NCBI GenBank assembly: GCA_963701675.1
Contig: OY969623.1
Span: forward strand, 8,370,001-8,434,000
Length of the DNA: 64,000 nt
Reading direction: 5' to 3'
DNA from: G963701675 sp963701675
GTDB taxonomy: Bacteria > Planctomycetota > Planctomycetia > Gemmatales > Gemmataceae
This document shows positions 55,544-64,000 of this stretch, piece by piece. The position numbers were made by a program, and so were the translations under genes. The notes beneath the pieces were generated by a model, which did not search any database, was not told where the DNA came from, and saw only the letters and a list, made by a program, of their open reading frames with translations. Each line of letters starts with the position of its first letter. The stretch's first letter is position 1.

Positions 55544-55749
55544 TGACGACCGACGTACGTTCGCCGTCTGACTTGCCGGCATCGAAATTCACTGGTTAGT
55601 TGCGTGAGACTGCATGCTTCGCCTAACCCACTTTAGGTGAACTAAGAATCTCGTTTTGGATGTGACGATGGCATGTCACAAATCCTTGACAGTTCCGTCC
55701 GTTAGTGGCACACTCAATCTTGCACGTCAATTACCGATGGAGTCGCCCA

Positions 55750-56001
55750 ATGTCTGAATTCATCCGCGGAAGGATTTCCGAGTCGGGCCGCGTCGTATTG
55801 CCGGCCGAGCTTCGCAAGGAGTGTGGCATAGAAGATGGCAAAGAGGTCATTTTCAGCCGCACCGAATTTGGCATCCAGATCACCCCGCTCGATCTTGCTG
55901 TAAGCCAAGCGCAGGCGCTGGCAAGCCGCTTCATTCCCGCTGACCGGAAGCTCGTGACCGAACTTCGCCAGGCGCGCGATCAGGACGGTACGTTTGCCTA
56001 G
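55750..56001 (+). CDS. AbrB/MazE-type antitoxin
   Basis: 83 residues with the swapped-hairpin DNA-binding pattern RGRISESGRVVLPAELRKECGIEDGKEV. The helical tail would wrap the toxin. GGAG lies nine bases before ATG 55750. Its end overlaps the start of the PIN toxin gene, the usual order of VapBC modules. Autoregulation of the pair is expected for the family, not shown here. Confidence 0.85.
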   Translation: MSEFIRGRISESGRVVLPAELRKECGIEDGKEVIFSRTEFGIQITPLDLAVSQAQALASRFIPADRKLVTELRQARDQDGTFA

Positions 56002-56377
56002 CGTGGTCCTCGACGCCTCGGCCCTGATCGCCTTAGTGCGAAAAGAGCCGGGATGGAAGAACGTCTTGCCGCTGCTGCCGGACGCCAAGATGTCCGCGGT
56101 GAATGTGTGCGAGACGATTCAACGCTTGCGCCGCGGCGGTATGCCGCTCGAAGCGGTGCAACTCATTCTCAAGTCTCTGGTGCCTGAACCGGTGTCGTTC
56201 GACGAAGCGCAAGCCTACGTCGCAGCCTCTATTCACCAACAAACGCGCGACCGGGGCATCTCCTTCGGGAACTGCGCTTGCCTGGCGCTCGCGATGTCAC
56301 GCGATTTGCCGGCCGCGACTGCGGAACGCAAATGGGATGCACTTGGGATTAAAGTGACCGTGAAACAGATTCGATAA
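55994..56377 (+). CDS. PIN-domain toxin (VapC-like) with altered active site
   Basis: 127 residues. Family: Mg-dependent RNases that cut tRNA or rRNA. The first acid is in VVLDASALIALV (Asp7), the Glu in SAVNVCETI, but the third position, normally Asp in GDxACLALA, is Asn (FGNCACLALA), and the last is Glu in TAERKW. The substitution may lower or abolish activity. The TTG at 55994 overlaps the antitoxin stop by 8 bp, with AGGA upstream; GTG 56003 is also possible. Confidence 0.8.
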   Translation: MPSVVLDASALIALVRKEPGWKNVLPLLPDAKMSAVNVCETIQRLRRGGMPLEAVQLILKSLVPEPVSFDEAQAYVAASIHQQTRDRGISFGNCACLALAMSRDLPAATAERKWDALGIKVTVKQIR

Positions 56378-56397
56378 GCGATGCGAAAGTTGATGCG

Positions 56398-57422
56398 TTG
56401 AGTATGGGCGGTGGTCTCATTACCTCGGAAATGTCAAGCGAAATCGAGCGATTTCCTGACGAAGTCGTGGAGCCTTATCCTCTGCGCCGAGAACTTTCAA
56501 AGGCTAAGGAGGCATGGCTCAAGAAATCCCCATCGCGCGACACCCGCGAGAACTACGATCGCGATTTGAAACAATTCATGACATTCGTTGAAACGCCTCC
56601 GGGCGAGCTGGAACATTTGGTAACCGTTCGACCGGAACAAGTCGCCGAATGGCGAGACGCTTTGCTGGCGAGCGGATTGAAGAATAGCTCGGTTCGCCGC
56701 AAGCTTACCGCTTTACGTTCATTCTTCTCGTATTTGCAAGTGTACGGCTACCAAGGCCGAAACCCCGCCCACGGGGATTTTGTCGATGCTCCGGCCGTGG
56801 CGCGGGACGGAAAGACAGTGGGTTTGGTTCGTGAGGCTTGCCGCCTGCTACTTGAGGCCCCTGTCGTTGCATCGCAAGACGGCAGCGTATTGCCGGGTGG
56901 AATTCGCGACCGGGCACTGCTTGGCGTACTCGCCTACACAGGTTGCCGGGTGGGTGAGCTGACCCGTCTCAAGGTCGGTAGTTATAAGCAAAACGGTGTA
57001 CATCGAGTGCTTGAAATCCTCGGCAAGGGTGGAAAAGAGCGTGCGGTACCTTTGCATCCAGAAGCGGCGGAGCGGCTCGAAGCGTGGCTTGACATTGCCG
57101 GAATTCGCGATGATCTTCGTGGGCCGCTGTTTCGGCCAATGCTTCGGCACGGGGCGATGGCCGCGCAGGATTTGCCGCCAGGCCGATGAGCCGCCGCGCG
57201 GTACAGAAGTTGGTCGAAAGGTATGTGATGCGGCTCAATCTGGACCCAAATGTGACAGTGCACTCGCTACGAGTCACGGCGCTGACGACGGAGCGCGAAG
57301 GCGGAAGCGACATTCTCGACTTACAGGATTTCGCGGGTCATGCGGATCCGCGGACAACGCTAACCTATATCCGCAATCGGGATCGGCTCAGCAAGTCGCC
57401 GGCCTACGTGCTGAAGTATTAG
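56398..57422 (+). pseudogene. Tyrosine recombinase (XerC/integrase family), frameshifted
   Basis: Phage/XerC-type integrase. The N-terminal SAM-like core-binding domain has SRDTRENYDRDLKQFMTFV and the catalytic Arg is in TGCRVGELTRLKV; the Lys is in LGKGGKERAVPLH. The frame stops at 57189; the neighbouring frame supplies HSLRVTALTTE (H-x-x-R), GHADPRTTLTYIRNR (the second His and the Tyr nucleophile). A single indel at about 57180 explains the split. Lies at the right side of the accessory region beyond tRNA-Arg, so it was probably the island's recombinase. Confidence 0.85.
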
Positions 57423-57428
57423 AACGCT

Positions 57429-57462
57429 TTCCGCACAGGCACACGGCGTTTCACGCCGACGG
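57429..57462 (+). repeat. Dispersed hairpin repeat, copy A
   Basis: A 34-bp unit containing the stem CGGCG/CGCCG with a 5-nt loop, just after the recombinase stop codon. A second copy (28 of 34 bases identical; differences mostly in the loop) is at 63789-63822, also after a stop codon. Confidence 0.6.
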
Positions 57463-57624
57463 GCGTCACCGGAACAGTCTCAGAGATGACTCGGCCTGCC
57501 GTTATCTGTTGATTATCCTCAGCTTTCCGGCGTCACAAAGTTGTAACTTGCGCGAGGAGATTAGTTGCGCTATATTAACGAAGATTCTCAGATCAAAGCT
57601 TGTAACACGAACCGTGGAAGCGAT

Positions 57625-57855
57625 ATGACAAGGATGTCACTAAGAAATCTGGTTTTATTAATGCCTGCGCTGGCGCTTGTGTCGGCGGCGGCTCACGCCA
57701 GCCAACAGGGTGGCCAAACGAAAGAAAGGAAGGAAGTGGGCGTTTTCATGCCTTTTTGGTGGGTATTTTGCGATAAGATCGACGAAGCTTTGTCTGAGTG
57801 TTACGCCAAGGTGTCGGAGCAACTCGAAGACCCAGCTCCCGCTGGCAAGAAGTAA
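57625..57855 (+). CDS. Small secreted protein
   Basis: 76 residues with a signal peptide (LRNLVLLMPALALVSAAAHA, cut after AHA) and a short mature part with two Cys (FCDKIDEALSECYAK) that could form a disulfide. GGAAG lies before the ATG at 57625. No homologue recognised. It lies between the island and the kinase gene, convergent with the latter. Confidence 0.5.
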   Translation: MTRMSLRNLVLLMPALALVSAAAHASQQGGQTKERKEVGVFMPFWWVFCDKIDEALSECYAKVSEQLEDPAPAGKK

Positions 57856-57875
57856 GGCATTCACAGCCGGTGAGC

Positions 57876-58044
57876 TTAATTCAATTCCCGGTTAGCGGAA
57901 GGGAGTAGTTCGCGGTAGTCGGCTTGAGCTTTCTGAACTGTTTCTGCGTAGAGACGCTTTGTTGTCTCATCATCAGGCCTCAACGCGAGAGCCTGTTTCG
58001 CGGCACGCGCTGCACTACCGTAGGCACCAGCCTCAAGCTCGATT
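57876..58044 (-). pseudogene. Detached 3' tail of the kinase gene (TPR end)
   Basis: In the frame next to the kinase the protein continues ARIELEAGAYGSAARAAKQALAL and RPDDETTKRLYAETVQKAQADYRELL, which looks like a final TPR of the kinase C-terminus. The join is at about 58040, where one base seems lost, so the kinase has lost its last ~55 residues. Confidence 0.6.
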
Positions 58045-60633
58045 CTTGCGCAATTGCAATACGCGATAATCGTTTGGACTGACTTTCTCGTGTCTGCCCA
58101 GTAACAGTCGCGCCAGGTCCAAATCACCAGCCAACTGTGCGATCTGTGCAGCCAGCCGCAGAAACTCGAGATTTTCGATGTTCTCTTCCAGTCGCACCCG
58201 CATTTGAACGTATCGAAGCGCGAGCCCGCGGAATTCGATGTCCGGTTTCACGCGAAGGTTGGTGCCAAGCAGCGCGGCGACGCTTGCTAGGATTTCAAGT
58301 GCGCGATCTCGACCTGGGAAGATCCAAGGCGTGTCCAGCGCGCGCTTCATTACCGTGTGCGTCTCACGCAACAACGGTACCGCTGCGTCGTCATGAGGTT
58401 TTACCTGCTTCCTTACTTCAGTAAAGAGCCTATATCCGTGAAGAAAAATCAAAGTTCCCTCAGGGTGCATCTCAACCAGCTGGGCTAACTCCTCTGGAGA
58501 TGCGTTCTCCATTCGCGAAAACCCTGCGGTCTTCGCATAGAGCACCACTAGCTTGCCAATGATGCTTTGGAGATGGAAAGGTATCCTAAGGAAGGGGCGT
58601 GCATTTGGTTCCCTTCCGGTGCGCCCAGTCGGTGTAGCGGCGAGTAAGTTCAAAGCGTTTTTTACAGTATCCACTGCCGGCGCGCTGACCTGGATGGCAG
58701 AGTGTCGGGCGTCCAGCAGCGCGCGGACAGCCTCTTTGTACTTGGATGGAACGGTAGCAGCATCGGCCAGCATTCGCATTGCGGCCTCGTGATTGCCTTC
58801 CAATGCTTTCACTAGAGCTTGGATCAAACGAAACTGCGGATACTCTGGATAAAGAGCTTTGGCGGTGATAGCCTGAGCATGCGATTCACCTAGCCGCCCC
58901 AACAAGAGAAGTAAGCTGCAAGCCATTTCGTAGGCTTCTGGCTGGAATGGATCTTGTTCAATGGCCTGAAGAAAGAAATCAAGCGCTTCCGGAGATGTGG
59001 AGGCTAACATTCCCTGTGCGCAAAGTTTTTCGGCGCGGGGTAACTGCCCCGTGGCAACTGCCCGACGGACAAGCACTTTGGCCTCGGCATCACTCGAACC
59101 TAAGAGTAGTTGGCCACGATACAGGTCTACTAAGGCGCCTTGATCGCCTAGTTCCGGATTTTCGGCAAGGAAGTTGAGTTCCTTCAGGGCCTCGTCGAAT
59201 TGTGCAAGCGCAATGCGCGCGCGGATTTTGTCCAACTGAAAGCGCGGCGTTACAGGATGGCCGTCCCGTTCCGCAAGTTCGTAGCTGGCCAGCGTGTCGC
59301 TCCATTGGCCGTGGAGCAAAGATAGGCGCGCGCGAGTCAAATGAGAAGCAATTTGACTCTCCTGGGCTGTGCGTTCGGCCGTGTTCACGCGGAACCATAG
59401 TAGCGAAGCAGAAATAGTTGCGGCGAGGGCTACGAGAAGACCGGCCATTAGTCCGGCTGCCATCCTATTTCGCCGAATCCACTTCGTCACGCGCTCGGCT
59501 ACCGAGGCAGGTCGGGCACGAATCGCCTTGTGTTCAACGAATCGGCGAATGTCATCGGCGAGGGCCTCGGCCGTGGAATAGCGAAACCGAGGGTTCTTGG
59601 ACAAGCACTTGAGGCAAATCGTTTCCAGGTCCTTCGGAATTCCGGGCTGCAGATGGCGTGGCTGCACGGGTTCGTCGTTGACAACCTGTTTGATCGTTTC
59701 CAGCGCCGTCGGCGCATTGAACGGCGGCCGGCCTGTAAGCAGTTCGTAAAGAATTGCTCCCAGAGCATACACATCCGTCGGAGGTCCTATGTCCTTCGAC
59801 TGCGAAGCCGCTTGCTCCGGTGCCATGTAGCTAGGAGTGCCCAGAACGGCGCCGGTGCCGGTCGGCCCGGCCGAATACTCCAGCTTTCGTGCAAGGCCAA
59901 AATCCACAATTTTAGGTAAGAAAGCGTCGAACCACGCGACCATTGGCGCTATGGTTTCGCCATTGATGCTGCCGTTCTTATCGCAGCTTTGAAAAAGCAC
60001 GTTCGCTGGCTTTAGGTCTCGGTGCACGATTCCTGCTTGGTGAGCAACGTGGATTGCCCGCGCCAATTTTTCCACTAAATGGGCGGCGGCAGCGGCAGGT
60101 ATCGGAATGCCTTCCAGCTTTTGCTTGAGGCTACCCCCGGCGCAGTACTCCTGTGAAAAGAACGGAAGCCCATCGCATGTGCCTACTTCAAAAACGGTAA
60201 CAAGTCCGGAGTGATTTAGGCCGGCAGCGGCCAAAGCTTCAGTGCGAAATCGGGTTACCTCCGTGTCGGAAGCATGAACGCCACTGATGATCGTTTTCAG
60301 GGCTACGATACGGCCGGCCTTGCTCTGGCGAGCCTTGTAAACCACACCCATGCCACCGCGGCCTATTTCCTCGATGATTTCGTAGCCCGAAATTACCGGG
60401 AAAGGCACACCACGGGTTTCTGAGTGGATGGAGGGCGTCGTTAACCCACGGGTACGTAACGGGCCGTTCGGATCGATTGAGGCATCGTCGTCCCCATAGG
60501 GTGACAAGCTATCAAGCAATTGCTGGCACTCAGGACAGACGCGCACGTGGGCGTTGATGTTTTCCATTTCGCAGTCGTCGAGTGCGCAATCCTGGAAAAG
60601 CTGCAGCTGTTTCTTCGACGGGTGGGGGTTCAT
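58033..60633 (-). CDS. Ser/Thr protein kinase with N-terminal zinc finger and C-terminal TPR region
   Basis: 866 residues. The N-terminus has a zinc-binding HVRVCPECQQLL (H-x3-C-x2-C) of the anti-sigma type. The Hanks kinase domain (about 80-370) has IGRGGMGVVYKARQ, VALKTI, HRDLKPANV and DFGLARK, all catalytic residues intact. A single span (AAGLMAGLLVALAATISASLLWF, about residue 400) is followed by helical TPR-like repeats. Gene lies 21 bp after an ECF sigma factor, the common planctomycete pairing, in which the kinase probably regulates the sigma factor. The 3' end is frameshifted. Confidence 0.9.
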   Translation of the reverse strand: MNPHPSKKQLQLFQDCALDDCEMENINAHVRVCPECQQLLDSLSPYGDDDASIDPNGPLRTRGLTTPSIHSETRGVPFPVISGYEIIEEIGRGGMGVVYKARQSKAGRIVALKTIISGVHASDTEVTRFRTEALAAAGLNHSGLVTVFEVGTCDGLPFFSQEYCAGGSLKQKLEGIPIPAAAAAHLVEKLARAIHVAHQAGIVHRDLKPANVLFQSCDKNGSINGETIAPMVAWFDAFLPKIVDFGLARKLEYSAGPTGTGAVLGTPSYMAPEQAASQSKDIGPPTDVYALGAILYELLTGRPPFNAPTALETIKQVVNDEPVQPRHLQPGIPKDLETICLKCLSKNPRFRYSTAEALADDIRRFVEHKAIRARPASVAERVTKWIRRNRMAAGLMAGLLVALAATISASLLWFRVNTAERTAQESQIASHLTRARLSLLHGQWSDTLASYELAERDGHPVTPRFQLDKIRARIALAQFDEALKELNFLAENPELGDQGALVDLYRGQLLLGSSDAEAKVLVRRAVATGQLPRAEKLCAQGMLASTSPEALDFFLQAIEQDPFQPEAYEMACSLLLLLGRLGESHAQAITAKALYPEYPQFRLIQALVKALEGNHEAAMRMLADAATVPSKYKEAVRALLDARHSAIQVSAPAVDTVKNALNLLAATPTGRTGREPNARPFLRIPFHLQSIIGKLVVLYAKTAGFSRMENASPEELAQLVEMHPEGTLIFLHGYRLFTEVRKQVKPHDDAAVPLLRETHTVMKRALDTPWIFPGRDRALEILASVAALLGTNLRVKPDIEFRGLALRYVQMRVRLEENIENLEFLRLAAQIAQLAGDLDLARLLLGRHEKVSPNDYRVLQLRKNRA

Positions 60634-60654
60634 CGACTCGATCCTCCGGTGGCA

Positions 60655-61281
60655 TTAGCTTTGTTGGTCGCGTAAGCGTTCCGCCTCATCTCGGATCGCT
60701 TTGAACACTCTGCTTTTATTCTGGTGGACTAGGCCTACGTCGATCTGTAGCTCGTTCGCGATAGCCGCACCCTTGCGGCCTTCCAAAGCGGACCATTGAA
60801 AACACAGCCACTTTGGCGACGTAGGACCGATACGTTCTCGGACAATTGCTGTGGCACGCTCGACAAGGATTGCGAGAGCGTTTTCAGTGCTTTCGGCTTC
60901 CGGTGGCGCGGGAATAGATTGAATTTCCTCGTGAATTCCTGTGTTTCCCGTGGCGAGCGCTGGATCGCCGGCACGTTGGCGCTGAAATTCCCGGATTTGG
61001 CTTTTGCATACGGTCCAAAGCCACCCACGGTAGCGGCGCTGGGGATTGTAGACCCAGCCGCGCTTCATGGTTTGGACAATCTTGGTGAGCACCATCGAAA
61101 TCACCTCGTCCAAATCGGACGCGGCTACAGATGCGTCTCGGCACCACGTGCGTATTAATGGCTCGTAAGTGTTCCAATAGCGGCGCCATGCCTCGGCGTT
61201 ATCCCGGTCGCGAATGCCGTCCATCAGCGACGCGCGTGTCCGGCCATCCTCATCATCGGGGGGCGCCGGGATATGCGACAC
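60655..61281 (-). CDS. ECF-type RNA polymerase sigma factor
   Basis: 208 residues. Region 2 contains DAEAWRRYWNTYEPLIRTWCR- and DLDEVISMVLTKIVQTMKRGWVYNPQRRYRGWLWTVCKSQIRE-like segments (quoted in parts), and region 4 has a recognition helix near AIANELQIDVGLVHQNKSRVFKAI. Directs transcription at specific promoters; anti-sigma control by the zinc finger kinase downstream is inferred from the arrangement. The gene starts at 61281 and has no other upstream partner. Confidence 0.85.
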   Translation of the reverse strand: MSHIPAPPDDEDGRTRASLMDGIRDRDNAEAWRRYWNTYEPLIRTWCRDASVAASDLDEVISMVLTKIVQTMKRGWVYNPQRRYRGWLWTVCKSQIREFQRQRAGDPALATGNTGIHEEIQSIPAPPEAESTENALAILVERATAIVRERIGPTSPKWLCFQWSALEGRKGAAIANELQIDVGLVHQNKSRVFKAIRDEAERLRDQQS

Positions 61282-61494
61282 CTAGGTCTCTCCCATTTGG
61301 GACCGCTGGGCGTTCGATGTATCTAGTAGCAATTCCGCATGCCGCTGATTTTATTGTCAGGTTTTGGCGAAGCCACCGTAGGTCTAATAGGCGTTATTTC
61401 CCACCTGTGATGTCATTCGGTAGCAAACGCCGATGCGTGCGGCGGCAAGCCGCAGAGTGGCATCCTTATTTTTGTACCTGTGGAGGGCCTTTCC

Positions 61495-62262
61495 ATGCGT
61501 TGTTCGTTTGCGCTCGCTGTTACTGTTCTCTTGATCGGCCGCTGTGGAGCGGTTCATGCGGAGGACCCAATCAAGCAGAAGCTCGACTCGGCACGGGCCG
61601 GTTGGCAAAAACAAGTCGGAGACCTGCGCAAGGGCATCTTGCAGGCGCTTGATGAAAGTGAAGATAGCGCGCGACGCAACGGTGACAAGAAAACCGTTGA
61701 TCGGAGTAAAGCGGAACGTAACGCATTTGAAGCGAACGGTGAGCTTCCTACGCTGGTGAATACAACTTACTTCACTGCGAACATGAAGCAAGCCCGCCAC
61801 GCTTTTGCTTCTGCGCTAAAGGCCGCCGTTCAGCAATATACAAAGGCTCAAAACGATGACGCTGCATCCAACATTCAGAAGGAACTCGACGACTTCTTGG
61901 CGGAAGCCGATGAAACGAGCGGACTTTTGAAGAAAGGCACGACATGGAAGGGATTGTTCCAGCTCGACGCGGGGGAACGGCAACCAGCAGAGCTGGAGGT
62001 TACACGGGTGAAGGGGTCTACGTTTGAGGCCACGATTCGCGTCAAAAATGACAGCTGGGTCATGAAAATCAGCGGGACCATGATCCAAAACCACCTCCGG
62101 TGGAAACTCGACGAAATCAGCAAAGGCCCGCAAAGTGTGGAGTTCACCAAACCGTACGAAGGCATCGTGAGAAAAGATAAGTTGGAAGCCGTGACCCGTT
62201 GGGTAGGCGGCATGGGACGCAATAGAGCCGCTGCGTTTTCGCTAACCCGAATGCAAAAGTAG
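61495..62262 (+). CDS. Secreted hypothetical protein
   Basis: 255 residues with a signal peptide (FALAVTVLLIGRCGAVHA), a helical, charged segment of about 120 residues that may be coiled coil (KLDSARAGWQKQVGDLRKGIL) and a beta-rich C-terminal domain (WKGLFQLDAGERQPAEL). GGAGGG lies before ATG 61495. No family recognised. It diverges from the sigma factor gene, so a promoter for both should lie in 61282-61494. Confidence 0.6.
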   Translation: MRCSFALAVTVLLIGRCGAVHAEDPIKQKLDSARAGWQKQVGDLRKGILQALDESEDSARRNGDKKTVDRSKAERNAFEANGELPTLVNTTYFTANMKQARHAFASALKAAVQQYTKAQNDDAASNIQKELDDFLAEADETSGLLKKGTTWKGLFQLDAGERQPAELEVTRVKGSTFEATIRVKNDSWVMKISGTMIQNHLRWKLDEISKGPQSVEFTKPYEGIVRKDKLEAVTRWVGGMGRNRAAAFSLTRMQK

Positions 62263-62360
62263 TTATGTCCTGAACGCGGAGGCGATCTCGCAGAGTTTTA
62301 TCAGAATTCACCTGGTTGCGCCTTGGCATGCAAATAGTAATTCTTCCTGGAGAAAGCACA

Positions 62361-63779
62361 ATGACGAATTCTTTCCTTGGATCACCGCGATTCAAAAATG
62401 CGTTTCGACCGCGTTTAGAGCCGCTGGAAACACTCCTATTGCCGAGCTTTGCCGCGCCACAGGCGTTTCCGGCTGGACTAGGCCCTCATGGACTGGCGGC
62501 TGGAGAGTTGCGCCCTGGGTCTGGCCTTGTGGATGTCGTCGTGGCAAACCCCGGCGCCAACATCGTTAGTGTCCTTCTGCGGTCAAGCACCGGAAAGTTT
62601 CGATCTCCAGTATCTTACCCTGTCGGCGCGTTCCCCAATGATGTCGCTCTTGGCGATTTTGACCGAGATGGCGACCTTGATATTGCTTGTTCAAACCGCG
62701 ACGCGGACTCGGTCAGCGTGCTCCAGAATATCGGCCGTGGCAAGTTTGCGTCAGCGCTTTCAATTCAGGTCGGTGACCGTCCTGGACGTATTGCGGTTGG
62801 TGACTTCGACCTGGATGACAAACTGGACATTCTTACGCCCGATGAGTTTGGACATACGGTTAGTGTGTTGCTCGGTAACGGAGATGGCACTTTCGAAGGC
62901 AAGATTTCTTCGCCCGCCGGGAGTTTTCCTGGCGGCATGACCATCGGCGAATTCAACGGCGATGGCATACTGGATGTGTCGGTGAACAGATTAACGACAT
63001 CTAACTCAGTCCGAGTTTTGCTTGGCAACGGCAATGGGACGTTTTTACTGTCATCGCTTTCTTACAACGTTGAAATGCCCGTGAATGTTTCCGCGGGTGA
63101 CATCAACGACGACGGATGCCTTGATCTATTGACAGCGAATCTCGACCCTGACACGGTTAGCATCCTTTTGGGAAACTGTGACGGAAAATTTGCGCAGGCT
63201 GTGAATGTGCAAGTGGGCTCCGGTTCCGGTCCTGTCGAAGTTGTCGTTGCCGACTTTGGCTCTCCCGGGGGCGGAGACCCAGACGGGATCAACGATTTTG
63301 CCGTTGCAAATGCCGATTCTAAGAACGTCGGTGTGTACTATCGCATTGCCGGACTGAGCTTTGAGCATTCAGCATCAGACGCATATGGCATCGGAGCGAG
63401 CGCGGTCAGTCTCATAGGTGCGGATTTTGACCACAACGGGCTAGTAGACTTGGCTGTCTCGGCTGGGAATAGTGTTTCGGTTCTCATCAATCGACGAGAT
63501 GGACGCTCATTAGGGGAAAATGCCAAAGTGCTAGGCACTCTTGCCGATTCGGAAAGCCTTTTGGACTCACAACGGCTTGACGCTAAACGTGGAATGATCC
63601 TGAACAGCGGAACACGTGGCATCGATGAAGTTTTGAAGGACGGAGCGAAACCCCTCGTCATCCAAGCAAAGCCGCGGCCAATCTGCGCTACGGCGTTAAT
63701 CGGCGCGTTCAACTGGTTCGTAAAGGTGGGCGATGTTAAGGACAACGATGGCGTGGTATTCGAGCCGGTTAATTCCTAA
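62361..63779 (+). CDS. FG-GAP/VCBS-repeat surface protein with planctomycete N-terminal motif
   Basis: 472 residues. N-terminal RFKNAFRPRLEPLETLLLPSF is of the LExR-LL type. The body has about seven repeats of the calcium-binding FG-GAP form (ALGDFDRDGDLDIACSN, AVGDFDLDDKLDILTPD, TIGEFNGDGILDVSV, SAGDINDDGCLDLLTAN, GADFDHNGLVDLAVS), which form an integrin-like beta-propeller. The Asp-x-Asp-x-Asp-Gly loops suggest Ca binding. GGAG precedes ATG 62361. A cell-surface adhesion or binding role is inferred. Confidence 0.82.
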   Translation: MTNSFLGSPRFKNAFRPRLEPLETLLLPSFAAPQAFPAGLGPHGLAAGELRPGSGLVDVVVANPGANIVSVLLRSSTGKFRSPVSYPVGAFPNDVALGDFDRDGDLDIACSNRDADSVSVLQNIGRGKFASALSIQVGDRPGRIAVGDFDLDDKLDILTPDEFGHTVSVLLGNGDGTFEGKISSPAGSFPGGMTIGEFNGDGILDVSVNRLTTSNSVRVLLGNGNGTFLLSSLSYNVEMPVNVSAGDINDDGCLDLLTANLDPDTVSILLGNCDGKFAQAVNVQVGSGSGPVEVVVADFGSPGGGDPDGINDFAVANADSKNVGVYYRIAGLSFEHSASDAYGIGASAVSLIGADFDHNGLVDLAVSAGNSVSVLINRRDGRSLGENAKVLGTLADSESLLDSQRLDAKRGMILNSGTRGIDEVLKDGAKPLVIQAKPRPICATALIGAFNWFVKVGDVKDNDGVVFEPVNS

Positions 63780-63788
63780 TGTTGGACT

Positions 63789-63822
63789 TTCGGCACAGCC
63801 ACACGGCGCATTGCGCCGACGG
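63789..63822 (+). repeat. Dispersed hairpin repeat, copy B
   Basis: Second copy of the 34-bp unit at 57429. The CGGCG/CGCCG stem is kept while loop bases differ (CATTG instead of TTTCA). It follows the stop codon of the FG-GAP gene by 9 bp. The last ~180 bp of the window shows no gene. Confidence 0.6.
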
Positions 63823-64000
63823 CTGAACCCGTCTATGCCGAAAGGTGACGCAGATGCCGGACCGTGTGGGGCGGGTGCGAATCGCCATGTCAAGGATCGC
63901 CCGGCGATTACACCCGCGCAGGTCCAAATGCGGGCAATATCCGGTTCGTAGCACAAGTCTTAACGAGCAAAATCAGGTGCCATCTCGGCTTGACTTCGGC

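Noticed and set aside
1..64000. CRISPR array
   Set aside because: No regularly spaced repeats with similar length spacers; only short palindromes and one 4x7-mer tandem.

Overview
The window looks like chromosomal DNA of a planctomycete (Planctomycetota, class Planctomycetia). This rests on two DUF1559 prepilin-like proteins, three large surface proteins whose N-termini carry the planctomycete-style 'LExR.LL' motif, an ECF sigma factor paired with a zinc-finger Ser/Thr kinase, and GC-rich, loosely packed genes separated by palindromic repeats. I would not name a genus from sequence alone.

Layout. 1-9 kb: the end of a beta-propeller protein, a Tat-exported intradiol dioxygenase, rseP and dxr, a multi-membrane-span protein, a CmoB-like methyltransferase and two small envelope proteins. 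9-15.7 kb: secreted and pilin-like proteins (two DUF1559 proteins, a BNR-repeat protein, a beta-helix protein) separated by hairpins. 15.8-17.2 kb: a complete insertion sequence with terminal inverted repeats and a 17-bp target duplication. 17.3-25.5 kb: alanine dehydrogenase, then a glycosyltransferase-xseA-xseB-polyprenyl synthase-dxs-NAD kinase run. Here xseA/xseB encode exonuclease VII and dxs/ispA the isoprenoid precursor steps. 25.5-26.35 kb: a gene-free stretch ending in a strong terminator, a good candidate for a structured RNA. 26.4-31.5 kb: a MinD-like ATPase with a membrane partner, and metH. 31.5-35.7 kb: a tightly coupled kamA-ATP-grasp-ATP-grasp operon next to a YkgJ-type cysteine-cluster protein. 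36.3-39.6 kb: a defence-like patch (AbiEii-like nucleotidyltransferase pair, EVE-like/HNH nuclease, PD-(D/E)XK protein, Mrr). 40.3-49.8 kb: an amino-acid permease, then a CDP-sugar cluster (rfbF, rfbG, an SDR, GT2, split transketolase, rfbH, methyltransferase). 49.9-52.9 kb: oligoendopeptidase F and a parvulin foldase. 53.1-57.4 kb: tRNA-Arg followed by an accessory island (serine hydrolase plus HU-like protein split by an in-frame TGA, an AbrB/VapC toxin-antitoxin pair, a broken tyrosine recombinase). 57.6-63.8 kb: an ECF sigma/kinase pair and secreted proteins.

A striking general feature is that many well-conserved genes are broken by a single frameshift: beta-helix protein, ald, GT39, xseA, ispA, dxs, the integrase and the kinase 3' end. 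Five of these lie together in 17.3-24.6 kb, and they include dxs and the polyprenyl synthase, which would normally be essential. Uncorrected indels in the source assembly are the simplest explanation; real decay or recoding is the alternative.

Genes that appear to work together: dxr and dxs/ispA (isoprenoids); rfbF-rfbG-rfbH with SDR and transketolase (a CDP-3,6-dideoxy or branched sugar for surface glycans); kamA with two ATP-grasp ligases (probably a beta-amino-acid-containing product); sigma factor with kinase (signalling).
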